From an uncultured Amylibacter sp. (GTDB lineage Bacteria; Pseudomonadota; Alphaproteobacteria; Rhodobacterales; Rhodobacteraceae), in assembly GCA_905182285.1 (NCBI GenBank), contig CAJJAY010000020.1:1-40000 (forward strand): a stretch of 40,000 bases of DNA, given 5' to 3'. This document shows, piece by piece, positions 1 through 8,298 of the stretch (position 1 is the stretch's first letter; each line of letters starts with the position of its first letter). The notes under the pieces are model-generated. The model saw only the letters and a list, made by a program, of their open reading frames with translations. It was not told the DNA's origin and searched no databases. The position numbers were made by a program, and so were the translations under genes.

Positions 1-1
1 C

Positions 2-1054
2 GAAGTATCTGTATATACAGCTTCTGGTCGTATTGCAAAGTTAGTAGATCATTTTGAAGCTCTTTATCCTGGTATAAAACTTACAGTTTATGATCTAGGT
101 TCAGTAAAAACGATTGAAAAAACTGTACGAGAGCAAGATGCAGGTATTTTTACAGCTGATGTAATAACTACAGGTAACTCTGGTCAGGTTATGTATGAAC
201 TTTTGGGAAAAAATCGTATTTTCAACTATGTGCCAGCGCATTATGTAGACCGAATTCCATCAGAAAACCGTGATCCATTATTAATTCGCGTAAATGAGGC
301 GATGGTATTTTTCTATAACACAGAAGTTCATCCCGATGGTGCGCCAATAAGCAATGTTTGGGAATTAACACAAGAAAAATATCGTGGACGTGTAGGAATT
401 AAAAATCCAATGTCTTCAGGATCTTCATTAATGGGTCTTGCAACATTAGTTCAAGAGCCAGAAGAAATGGCTGCTGCTTATAAGCGATTAACTGGTGAAG
501 ATATTGTACTAAGCGATGGTGTACCAGATGCTGGATTCGAATTTGTGAAAAGAATGTTAGAAAATGATATAGTTATATACAAATCTGGGTCCAAACTAGC
601 CGATGCTGCGGGTAAAGCTGGGCAAGATGATGCATTGATTGCAATGGGAAATATGACTTATATTTCACGCAATGATTCCAAGGGAAATGTTAATGCAATC
701 GTATCAGATCTAGATCCAGTCGCTCGACTCGTTTATCCTAATTTTATGTCAATTGGTGCACATGCTCCAAATCCAAATGCTGCTAAAGTATTGATTGCTT
801 ATTTATTAGGAAGTACTGACATAAATCTTGATACAAAACTTGATAAACCATACATCGAGGGTGCAAGTTTTGATTTACTTCAAGGTTTAGCTCCATATCA
901 TGATGCAGGATCAGTAAGTCCACGTAGTGACGTTCCATTACCACAAGGTGGTGAAATTTGGGATGAAATGAAGGGCTGGAACGTGTCTGCTAAATTTATG
1001 TGGGAACAAGGACCTAAATTGCGTGATTTTTGGATGATTTACTCAAGCCAATAA
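2..1054 (+). CDS. ABC transporter substrate-binding protein, iron/phosphonate type (5' end cut off)
   Basis: The reading frame is open from base 2 without a stop, so the gene begins left of the window and 350 residues are seen. An internal ATG at 191 is not the real start, because the sequence before it (VSVYTASGRIAKLVDHFEA) already fits the N-terminal lobe of a type-2 periplasmic binding protein. The family (extracellular solute-binding protein 1/FbpA-like) binds Fe(III), polyamines, thiamine or phosphonates in the periplasm and delivers them to a membrane permease. The signal peptide lies outside the window. The ATPase gene starts 11 bases after the stop and the fused permease follows, so this is the first seen gene of a three-gene import operon. 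The substrate cannot be told from the sequence. Family confidence is good, substrate confidence is low. Confidence 0.85.
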   Translation, partial: EVSVYTASGRIAKLVDHFEALYPGIKLTVYDLGSVKTIEKTVREQDAGIFTADVITTGNSGQVMYELLGKNRIFNYVPAHYVDRIPSENRDPLLIRVNEAMVFFYNTEVHPDGAPISNVWELTQEKYRGRVGIKNPMSSGSSLMGLATLVQEPEEMAAAYKRLTGEDIVLSDGVPDAGFEFVKRMLENDIVIYKSGSKLADAAGKAGQDDALIAMGNMTYISRNDSKGNVNAIVSDLDPVARLVYPNFMSIGAHAPNPNAAKVLIAYLLGSTDINLDTKLDKPYIEGASFDLLQGLAPYHDAGSVSPRSDVPLPQGGEIWDEMKGWNVSAKFMWEQGPKLRDFWMIYSSQ

Positions 1055-1065
1055 AGGACGCTTAT

Positions 1066-2157
1066 ATGGGACAAATACTTCTCAATGGGATCGTAAAGTC
1101 CTATGGAAAAGAGGTCGTGGTTAAAAACCTCGACCTCACAGTTGAAACTGGAGAATTTTTAACAATTCTTGGACCATCGGGTTGTGGTAAAACTACGACA
1201 CTTAGAATGATAGCTGGTTTAGAAGAGCCAGATCAAGGGATGATAAAGTTAGATGATAAGGTGGTTTTTTCCCGAAACGATGGTGTAGTTGTTCCACCAG
1301 AGGCTCGTCATCTTGGGTTGATATTTCAGAGTTATGCTTTGTGGCCGCACATGACAGTTGCAAAAAATATTACTTTAGCGCTGAAAGAGCAAAAGATATC
1401 AAAAAGTGAAATTGCAGACAGACTAAAGAACGCATTAGAAATGGTTCAGCTCACAGGTTATGCTGAACGCTATCCTTCTGAACTTTCAGGTGGACAACAA
1501 CAAAGAGTTGCCGTTGCAAGATTGATCGCTTTAAGACCTAAAATTCTACTTATGGATGAGCCTCTTTCTAATTTGGATGCTAAATTACGAACGGAAATGC
1601 GTGCAAGTTTGAAACGTCTACATCGTGATCTTAACGCAACAACTGTTTATGTGACACACGACCAAATAGAAGCCCTAACATTGTCTGATCGAGTAATCAT
1701 TATGAACGAAGGGCGGATCATGCAAGAAGGGTCACCATATGATATATATCATCACCCAGCTAATATTTTTGTGGCTGAGTTTATTGGCGATCCGGGCATA
1801 AATTTATTTGATGGCATAATAGATAATGGGATGATTAAGTGTGGCGAAATTCAAATTCCGTTACCTAATAATTTTACAAAAAATAAGGGGAGTTTAATTC
1901 TAGGCGTACGGCCAGAAAAAATTGAAGTATCCGAAACTAAAAAAAATGGGTGGCAAGAAGTCTCAACAGGAATAATTCAACCCACAGGGGCTAATACTAT
2001 AATAGAAGTAAAAGCTGGAGAAACCTCCATAACATTACTTCAAAATGGATTTATAACTCTACCTGAAAATTCAAAACTTTGGATTAATTTTGAGCTTGAT
2101 ACATTAAGTTTCTTTGATCCTGAAACGCAGGAAAATCTGCGTAATAATGTGGGTTAA
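1066..2157 (+). CDS. ABC transporter ATP-binding protein (Fe/polyamine-type importer)
   Basis: This 363-residue protein is the cytoplasmic ATPase that drives the importer encoded on either side. Visible motifs are Walker A GPSGCGKTTT (residues 36-45), the Q-loop in IFQSYALWPHMT, the signature LSGGQQQR, Walker B ILLMDEP with the D-loop SNLDAK, and the switch His in VTHDQ. The C-terminal ~120 residues (from about GDPGINLF) form a TOBE-like regulatory domain containing GVRPEKIEV. The start at 1066 is chosen over an in-frame ATG at 1030 because 1030 lies inside the upstream gene, and AAAGGA ends 7 bases before 1066. The permease start overlaps its end. The family is CUT1/FbpC/PotA-like, and the substrate is unknown. 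Confidence 0.93.
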   Translation: MGQILLNGIVKSYGKEVVVKNLDLTVETGEFLTILGPSGCGKTTTLRMIAGLEEPDQGMIKLDDKVVFSRNDGVVVPPEARHLGLIFQSYALWPHMTVAKNITLALKEQKISKSEIADRLKNALEMVQLTGYAERYPSELSGGQQQRVAVARLIALRPKILLMDEPLSNLDAKLRTEMRASLKRLHRDLNATTVYVTHDQIEALTLSDRVIIMNEGRIMQEGSPYDIYHHPANIFVAEFIGDPGINLFDGIIDNGMIKCGEIQIPLPNNFTKNKGSLILGVRPEKIEVSETKKNGWQEVSTGIIQPTGANTIIEVKAGETSITLLQNGFITLPENSKLWINFELDTLSFFDPETQENLRNNVG

Positions 2158-4000
2158 ATTTATGCCAATTTCAGCAGAGAACAACAAACCTAGAATTTGG
2201 TCTATTCGTAATATTTTCTATCAATCATATAGACTAAAAAATAGGCCTGAACTAATCATTGGATTGTTAGCTCTTTGTTTTTTGAGCTTTGTTGTGTTGG
2301 TGCCTTTGTTGCAAATTATTAAAGATGCCTTAACATTTCAAAGCTATGATCTTGCTTATGAGCCAGATGGTGTGGTTGGTGAATTCACTCTATTCCATTT
2401 CGATCGAGTATTTAACCAGCCAATATCTGCTGCGCTTTTCTACAAGCCACTTTTAAACAGTTTAAAAATGGGTTTTGCTGTAACGGTAATCGCATTATCG
2501 GTTGGGTTTTGTTTGGCTTGGCTTATGGTAAGAACAAACGTGTATTTTAAGGGTATTTTTGGTGGAATGCTTGTAATACCTTATATGATGCCGTCTTGGG
2601 TTATGGCAATTGCTTGGCTTAGTTTGTTCAAAAATGATCGTATAGGTGGCTCAGAAGGATTGCTGACATATTTAACTGGTGTCCAAGCTCCAGACTGGGT
2701 GGCATATGGGTTCTTTCCAATAGTGATAACTTTGGCATTACATTACTATGCGTATGCTTATTTACTGATTTCTGGGGCCCTAGCTACTGTAGATAGTGAA
2801 CTTGAAGAAGCTGGTGCAACTAGTGGTATGAATAAATGGAAGCGCATCCGTTTAATCACTATGCCGTTGCTAATGCCAGCAATTGGGTCTGCAATTGTTT
2901 TAACATTTATTAGAATTCTTGGCACATTTGGCACCCCTGCATTACTTGGTTTACCTGTTCGTTTTTTTACGTTTTCCACACAGATATATGCTTCAATAAA
3001 TGCTAGGAACCAAGGTGATGCATTTGTATTAGCATTGGTTTTAATAGTTTTGGCTATATCATTTATTTGGATTAATAGTCGTATTATTGGTGTACGTAAG
3101 AGCTACGTAACAATGACTGGAAAAGGATTTAGAAAAAGTGAAAGTGACCTTGGCAAAATGCGTTGGCCAGTTACAGTAATACTTATTTTATTTCTTTGTG
3201 TAACAGTTGCTTTACCTTTGATCTTGCTGCTCTGGGAGTCATTGACGCTTATCCCAGGAGATTATAGCTTATCAAATCTTACAACTTATTTCTGGAAAGG
3301 TCAGGGTGACGTAAGTCTTGCGTATGGTGAGCCAGGAATAATTCACAATAAGGGCATACTTGGTGCTTTGCTCAATTCAATTAAACTAGGATTTGCTGCG
3401 GCTATATTTAATGGAATTCTTGGACTTTTAGTTGGTTACGCAGTTGTACGGGGTCGCGGCGATAGATTATCAAAATGGTTAGAATCGATTGCTTTTGCTC
3501 CGTATATATTTCCATCTATAGCTCTTGGTGCGATCTATATTGGTATGTTCTCAACAAGTATCGGGCCAATACCTGCTTTATATGGAACCTTTACAATTTT
3601 GATTTTAATAACAGTTATTAAGAATTTACCATTTACATCGAGAACAGGAATTGCAGCAATTTTGCAAATTCACCAATCACTAGAAGAGGCTGCGCGCGTT
3701 CAAGGAATCGGCTGGTTCAGGAGAATGCTTCGAATAATTATTCCACTCTCGATGAGTGGACTTGTAGCCGGTATGTTATTGACTTTTATTACAGCCATGC
3801 GAGAGCTGTCTCTGATAATTTTATTAATTTCACCAGGCAATATGGTGCTAACAGGTTTAATATTTAGTTACCAAGAACAAGACATGGCGCAACACTCAAG
3901 TGCTGTAACATTAGCCCTTGTGCTAATTATTATCACAATCAGTGTAATTGTTAGAGTAATGTCAAGAAGTGCAGGTGTTGGTAGATTAAATGTAACTTAG
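2147..4000 (+). CDS. ABC transporter permease, two fused BPD_transp_1 domains
   Basis: About 617 residues with some twelve hydrophobic segments, forming the inner-membrane channel for the preceding binding protein and ATPase. There are two permease halves, each with an EAA loop that docks on the ATPase: EEAGATSGMNKWKRIRLI in the first half and EEAARVQGIGWFRRMLRI in the second. One fused chain replaces two subunits, as in FbpB/AfuB and ThiP-type systems. The start is uncertain. ATG 2147 overlaps the ATPase stop by 11 bases and has AGGAAA 12 bases upstream, while ATG 2162 lies just after that stop with no clear ribosome site. The gene ends 33 bases before a convergent MFS gene, and I see no clear terminator hairpin in that gap. 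Confidence 0.9.
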   Translation: MWVKFMPISAENNKPRIWSIRNIFYQSYRLKNRPELIIGLLALCFLSFVVLVPLLQIIKDALTFQSYDLAYEPDGVVGEFTLFHFDRVFNQPISAALFYKPLLNSLKMGFAVTVIALSVGFCLAWLMVRTNVYFKGIFGGMLVIPYMMPSWVMAIAWLSLFKNDRIGGSEGLLTYLTGVQAPDWVAYGFFPIVITLALHYYAYAYLLISGALATVDSELEEAGATSGMNKWKRIRLITMPLLMPAIGSAIVLTFIRILGTFGTPALLGLPVRFFTFSTQIYASINARNQGDAFVLALVLIVLAISFIWINSRIIGVRKSYVTMTGKGFRKSESDLGKMRWPVTVILILFLCVTVALPLILLLWESLTLIPGDYSLSNLTTYFWKGQGDVSLAYGEPGIIHNKGILGALLNSIKLGFAAAIFNGILGLLVGYAVVRGRGDRLSKWLESIAFAPYIFPSIALGAIYIGMFSTSIGPIPALYGTFTILILITVIKNLPFTSRTGIAAILQIHQSLEEAARVQGIGWFRRMLRIIIPLSMSGLVAGMLLTFITAMRELSLIILLISPGNMVLTGLIFSYQEQDMAQHSSAVTLALVLIIITISVIVRVMSRSAGVGRLNVT

Positions 4001-4033
4001 TTATTTTATAATTATTTAATATTTACAAAAGCA

Positions 4034-5326
4034 TCATATATTTGGTTTTAAGTCGCGACTTTTTACAAAATAGAAACTAGCTGCAGCTAAGAAACAAGTT
4101 ATTCCAGCAAATAGGAATGATGGCACATAACTGCCAATAAAATCTCGGCTGACGCCTGCGGCCACTGTCATAAGTCCTGCAGCAACATGGTGTGAAGCAA
4201 ATATCCAACCAAAAATTGCAGGTCCTATTTCTCTCCCAAATTTGCCTATGGTTAGTTTGACAGTAGGTGGAACAGTAGCAATAAAATCTAATCCATATAT
4301 TACCGCAAAAATTGTTAGAGCAGCATAAGATGGATTTGAACTAACAAGCCAAACCAAACTTACGCCTCTGAAACCATAATAAATTGTGAGTAACCACCGA
4401 TTATCATAACGGTCTGATAGCCATCCAGATCCTGTCGTTCCAATAAGGTCAGCTACCCCTATTACTGCGAGTAGCCAAGCTGCAGCTGCAAATGGTACAC
4501 CTAAGTCTCCACAGAATGGAACTATATGTGCTTGTGTTAGGCCAAAACTTGATATGCCACATATCATAAATGTGAGAGCTAAAATCCAAAACAATTTTGT
4601 TCTCATGCCAATGAAAAGTGCATTAAAAGATAAGACAATGAAATTTTCATTATAGGGCTCAGGTGCTAAGCCTACTTCTGTCTCACCAAGACGGGGAATG
4701 TTAATATGTTCAGGCCTATCCCAAGCAAAAAAATAAAATAATATTATACTAATAACTGAACCAATCGTTGGAATAGCCATAGCTGCTCTCCAGCCATATA
4801 AATCACTTATTGTAGCTGCAAGGGGCATGAAAATTAACGTTCCAGTGGCTGTCGCGCCTGTCATCAAACCAATAACAAGACCTTGCCTATCTGAGAACCA
4901 TCTTGAAGCAATTACAGAAGATAATTGCATAGCAGTCAAACCTGGACCTATACCGAGTAAAATACCCATACCTAACCAAAGATGCCATTTTTCAGTTGTG
5001 AGAATTGAGATAATTAAGCCAATAATTAATACAAAGCCTGACAACCCAACCATACGACGTGGGCCATATTTTAGCATCAAGCCTCCTGCAAATGGTGCTG
5101 AGAGACCAAAGAGTGCTAATCTTAAACCTGTAGGGGCTGCTATTTCTCCAATTGACCAGCCAAGATCCTTTGACATTGGAACGATTAAAACACTAGGAAC
5201 TCCAACTGATGCTGTAGCAAATAGAGCAGAGAAAAATGCCAAAGCAACCATCATCCATCCGTAATGGATTTTATGCTTTGTACAGAAGATTAAAGCTGAG
5301 TTTCTTGTTCTCAAACTTATATGCAT
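4034..5326 (-). CDS. MFS transporter
   Basis: A 430-residue membrane protein with about twelve hydrophobic helices and a central hydrophilic loop (around residues 200-230), the layout of the major facilitator superfamily. The N-terminal HYGWMMVALAFFSALF and the loop after helix 2, LKYGPRRMVG (MFS motif A region), resemble the monocarboxylate/oxalate-formate branch. It would move a small organic anion across the inner membrane, but the substrate cannot be read from sequence. Its ATG overlaps the stop of the upstream sbmA-like gene as TAATG (5324-5328), so the two are probably co-translated. The gene ends convergent with the ABC permease at 4000. Confidence 0.88.
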   Translation of the reverse strand: MHISLRTRNSALIFCTKHKIHYGWMMVALAFFSALFATASVGVPSVLIVPMSKDLGWSIGEIAAPTGLRLALFGLSAPFAGGLMLKYGPRRMVGLSGFVLIIGLIISILTTEKWHLWLGMGILLGIGPGLTAMQLSSVIASRWFSDRQGLVIGLMTGATATGTLIFMPLAATISDLYGWRAAMAIPTIGSVISIILFYFFAWDRPEHINIPRLGETEVGLAPEPYNENFIVLSFNALFIGMRTKLFWILALTFMICGISSFGLTQAHIVPFCGDLGVPFAAAAWLLAVIGVADLIGTTGSGWLSDRYDNRWLLTIYYGFRGVSLVWLVSSNPSYAALTIFAVIYGLDFIATVPPTVKLTIGKFGREIGPAIFGWIFASHHVAAGLMTVAAGVSRDFIGSYVPSFLFAGITCFLAAASFYFVKSRDLKPNI

Positions 5327-6573
5327 TAGACTTCTTTGGAACCCTCTTCGACAAAATCACGGTCAATTTTTGGTAATGGCTGATCATTAATAGCTGCTTC
5401 AAAAGCTTTAAGTCGTTTGTAAATTGAAATTAGCTCTATGATAGTAGTCCATGAAGAAACTAAGAATTGAAATGAAGATGCTACTTGGCCAAAAGCTCTT
5501 AATATTTGGTTCATAATTCCAAGTGTAATTCGACCTGAAACAATTGTTGGAATTAAAAATACATAAGCGATTACATTATCTGCTTGTATATACATGTACC
5601 TAAACAAATTAAAATATGTGTAATGTAAATATATCCTAAAATAGTTTTTTCTCACATTAGAAAATAAATCGCGTAAAGCTATTGGTTGGGCATTCGCTTC
5701 ATTATCCTCTCCTAAAACTAATTCTTTACGAAATGCAGCTTCAACACGTTGATTTCTAAACTCTAGCCCAGGTAACTTTATTCCAGCAAATAGTAATATT
5801 AATGTACCAAAAATTGACCATACAATTGAGAGTGTAACCAATGGATATGGTATTGCCCCAAGTATTGGTAATGTTTCAACATGAACTGATAATGCTGCAA
5901 GAACAGGAAGAAATGCAATTAATGTCATAATTGAATCTACAAAGGCTACTCCTAGCCCTTCCATAATTGCAGCAAATCGCATGGTATCTTCTTGTATTCT
6001 TTGTGACGCACCTTCAATGTGTCGAACTTGCTTCCATCGTGAAACGTAAAAATCATTCATTGCTGAACGCCAACGAAATATAAAATGGGATGTAAAAAAT
6101 CTGTTTGCTATAATAAATGCAATGTATGGAAAAGCTATAGTACAAAAAATTATAAAATGACTATAAAGTTGAGTAACAGTTACCTCACCATTACCTCCAA
6201 GTGCCGTTTGAATATCATTATAAAATGGACCGTACCAAGCATTGATAATAACAGAAACCTGAACTGAGGCATAAGATAAATAAATTAACAAAGCTGATCC
6301 TAAAATTGACCAATTTTGCCAAAAATGAGGATCATATTTACGCCATGCATAGTAAAAAACGAATGTGCCAAAAAGATAAAACAAATCAAACCATAAGAAC
6401 TCTGAAGTTATAAAATGGCCCAAACCAATAACTGGTTCTTCAGTATTTAATGCAAAACCTAAAGTTCTACCAATCGTCTCTCCAATACTGTACCAAACAG
6501 TTATCAAAAATATTATCCATATTATTAATGAGCCAAAAAAAAGTTTTGGTTTTGGAAAAAAGGATTCAAACAT
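5326..6573 (-). CDS. sbmA: SbmA/BacA-family peptide antibiotic transporter
   Basis: 415 residues, close to E. coli SbmA (406). The protein matches the SbmA/BacA family along its whole length. It has an N-terminal FFPKPKLFFGS start, the INAWYGPFYNDIQTAL segment, WRSAMNDFYVSRW, the IEGASQRIQEDTMRFA motif, and a C-terminal half with YRYMYIQADN-like and FGQVASSFQFLVSSW segments. Family members are homodimeric inner-membrane transporters with an ABC-type membrane fold but no ATPase domain. They are driven by the proton gradient and import proline-rich peptides, microcins and, for BacA, very-long-chain fatty acid related substrates. AGGATA precedes the ATG. It is followed by an MFS gene with TAATG overlap. 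The upstream region is shared with the divergent gene at 6691. Confidence 0.93.
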   Translation of the reverse strand: MFESFFPKPKLFFGSLIIWIIFLITVWYSIGETIGRTLGFALNTEEPVIGLGHFITSEFLWFDLFYLFGTFVFYYAWRKYDPHFWQNWSILGSALLIYLSYASVQVSVIINAWYGPFYNDIQTALGGNGEVTVTQLYSHFIIFCTIAFPYIAFIIANRFFTSHFIFRWRSAMNDFYVSRWKQVRHIEGASQRIQEDTMRFAAIMEGLGVAFVDSIMTLIAFLPVLAALSVHVETLPILGAIPYPLVTLSIVWSIFGTLILLFAGIKLPGLEFRNQRVEAAFRKELVLGEDNEANAQPIALRDLFSNVRKNYFRIYLHYTYFNLFRYMYIQADNVIAYVFLIPTIVSGRITLGIMNQILRAFGQVASSFQFLVSSWTTIIELISIYKRLKAFEAAINDQPLPKIDRDFVEEGSKEV

Positions 6574-6639
6574 ATTATAATATCCTATTTAAATGTCCGG
6601 CTAGTTCGGATGAAATTAATTTTCGTTGCTTTGCTTTGA

Positions 6640-6661
6640 GTATATACGGAGCTATATATAC
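6640..6661. repeat. 7-bp inverted repeat in the sbmA / 6691 divergent region
   Basis: GTATATA (6640-6646) and TATATAC (6655-6661) form an inverted repeat around an 8-base spacer, 30 bases before the start at 6691 and 67 bases before the sbmA start. It could be a regulator site or a -10-like AT element. In such AT-rich DNA it could also be chance. Confidence 0.3.
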
Positions 6662-6690
6662 TAATATGTTTGAATTATGGAGTAAGATCA

Positions 6691-7119
6691 ATGTCAGAAT
6701 GGTTGTATCAAATACGGATAAAAGTATCTGAAAGTATTTCTGATGATCTTAGAGGAATGCAGAAGCAAAATCTTTCAATCAGTATAAAAAAAATAGCAGA
6801 CCTACATCAAATGACCATTGTTTGTACTTATGATGCATTTAAAGCTTATTGTGATGAAGCAGAACAAAATGGTATCGATGGGTATGGATTGTACCACTGG
6901 ACCAAAGCTACAATAGATGACCCTTTAAAGAAATTAAAACATTTAAGATCGTTTGCGTTTTATTTGGGTGAAGATCAAATTTATAGCAATGATCTTGCAG
7001 TTTCTATTAAAAATCACTTACATAAATTAGATGATGATGAGCTATTAGAAATAAATTTAATTGATTCAAATCCAGAAAATAATCCTCAACCCCCCAAAAA
7101 GTATCAAATGAAAAATTAA
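6691..7119 (+). CDS. Hypothetical protein, 142 aa, divergent from sbmA
   Basis: I do not recognise this protein. It is predicted soluble, with no signal peptide or membrane helix. The first ~30 residues (SEWLYQIRIKVSESISDDLR) look amphipathic. The middle has aromatic patches (AFKAYCDEAEQNGIDGYGLYHWTK), and the C-terminus is acidic then Pro/Asn/Gln-rich (NPENNPQPPKKYQ). The start at 6691 is preferred to 6670 because GGAG lies 8 bases before it. It ends 3 bases before the convergent adaptor gene. Its codon usage looks like its neighbours and the frame is clean, so it is probably a real gene. Whether it acts with SbmA is unknown. Confidence 0.65.
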   Translation: MSEWLYQIRIKVSESISDDLRGMQKQNLSISIKKIADLHQMTIVCTYDAFKAYCDEAEQNGIDGYGLYHWTKATIDDPLKKLKHLRSFAFYLGEDQIYSNDLAVSIKNHLHKLDDDELLEINLIDSNPENNPQPPKKYQMKN

Positions 7120-7122
7120 AAT

Positions 7123-8061
7123 TTATTTTACTTTTGGTAAAGTTTCGATCTCAACGGCTTCGTTTAAAAACATAGATCGAGCACAATTTTCATTTAACGC
7201 AATTGTTGTTTTTACATTTTGGTTCTCAAGATTTGCCTCTGTTTCTACACCTAAGAAAACGCCTGGGCATATTTGTCCATTTACTCTGATCACATTGACA
7301 GGATTATTAACAACAACACCAACAGAATCTGCTATTACAAGCTGATCTACAAAAACAAAAGTTTCTACAATTTTTGCTTCAGGTGCATAGATTTGTGCAG
7401 CTAAAGTTCCTCGAGATACACAATCGCCAAGATTTGGTTCAAAATTAAGTAGTACTCCATCAAAGGGTGCTCGCATGGTTAAATCATCAAGATCAAGCTC
7501 TCTTGATTGAACTTCAAGCTGTCCGATTTCATAAGCAATTTTAGCACGTGATTTTTTTGAATTTGCACGTATTAACGCTTCCTCAGCACGATCAACAGAA
7601 AATGTAGCATCTAGCTTTTTGCGTTCAGCAGTTTCAAGCATTGTTTCATTAACCAAGCCACGTTTAAATAAAACATTTGTACGATCGAATTCACGTAGAA
7701 CAAAATCAAATTCTTCTTTTGAACGTGATAAGTCTGCTTTTGCAACTGTGATTGAAAATTCACTTTCTTCAACGGCAGCTTTTAAATCTCCTGCACGTGC
7801 TTGTGCAGACTTAAGTGCAAGCTGACTTGTTCTGTCATCTAATTTTACTAAAACCTGATCTTTTTTTGCCAAACCAGAATTTACAGCGTCTTGAGATACT
7901 TCAGTAATACAGCCTTGTGCTTCGTATGATAAACCTGATTCATTTTCGGCGATGACTGTTCCAGCTAGGTTTATAGATTGGAAATTGTCTTGCGTTAAGG
8001 CAGGGGTGGCAAAGGTACAAAATACTAATCCAATTTTTAACATGGTCATAGAATTATTCAT
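7123..8061 (-). CDS. HlyD/MFP-type efflux adaptor (membrane fusion protein)
   Basis: 312 residues. An N-terminal signal peptide (MLKIGLVFCTFATPALTQ region) implies a periplasmic location. After it come the first lipoyl half (about residues 28-75), a long Glu/Lys/Ala-rich coiled-coil hairpin (about 78-190), the second lipoyl half with MRAPFDGVLLNFEPNLGDCV (about 195-220), and a C-terminal beta-barrel. That is the order of RND/HlyD periplasmic adaptors, which connect an inner-membrane pump to an outer-membrane channel. GGAGAC lies 7 bases before the ATG. No RND, ABC or TolC gene adjoins it, so it is an orphan here. The upstream MFS gene on the same strand is not of an adaptor-using family as far as I can tell. 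Confidence 0.8.
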   Translation of the reverse strand: MNNSMTMLKIGLVFCTFATPALTQDNFQSINLAGTVIAENESGLSYEAQGCITEVSQDAVNSGLAKKDQVLVKLDDRTSQLALKSAQARAGDLKAAVEESEFSITVAKADLSRSKEEFDFVLREFDRTNVLFKRGLVNETMLETAERKKLDATFSVDRAEEALIRANSKKSRAKIAYEIGQLEVQSRELDLDDLTMRAPFDGVLLNFEPNLGDCVSRGTLAAQIYAPEAKIVETFVFVDQLVIADSVGVVVNNPVNVIRVNGQICPGVFLGVETEANLENQNVKTTIALNENCARSMFLNEAVEIETLPKVK

Positions 8062-8235
8062 GAAATGTCTCCATACAGTTTATGTACATGGTGATGTGTT
8101 TAGATTTAGAGTCAAGGCATATATAGTAATTTTGGCTATTGTTGAGACGAAACCAATTCTTAATTATGGCGGAACTTTAATTTTTGTCTTGCTAGTTATT
8201 CAATTATTCATCATTATGAATGTATTGAAATATTA

Positions 8236-8282
8236 TTGACTGATACTGCGATCTTTAATTTTTCTCCCTCAGTATCAGTCAA
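8236..8282. repeat. Perfect 13-bp inverted repeat, possible transcript-end hairpin or operator
   Basis: The arm TTGACTGATACTG (8236-8248) is mirrored exactly by CAGTATCAGTCAA (8270-8282) around a 21-base, T-rich spacer. It begins 17 bases after the MFS stop and lies about 175 bases upstream of the adaptor start, both on the minus strand. No T-run follows the stem on the minus strand, so it is not a standard intrinsic terminator. It may be an mRNA-stabilising 3' hairpin for the MFS transcript or a protein-binding site. Confidence 0.7.
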
Positions 8283-8298
8283 ATATCTTTATTACAAA

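Noticed and set aside
4050-4061. 12-bp palindrome AAGTCGCGACTT near the 3' end of the MFS gene
   Set aside because: It lies inside the coding frame (residues KSRD near the C-terminus), has no T-run beyond the natural run on the plus side, and is explained by codons.
7952-8239. Plus-strand open frame of 95 codons antisense to the adaptor start
   Set aside because: The first third is the complement of the adaptor signal peptide; no ribosome site and no family-like sequence.
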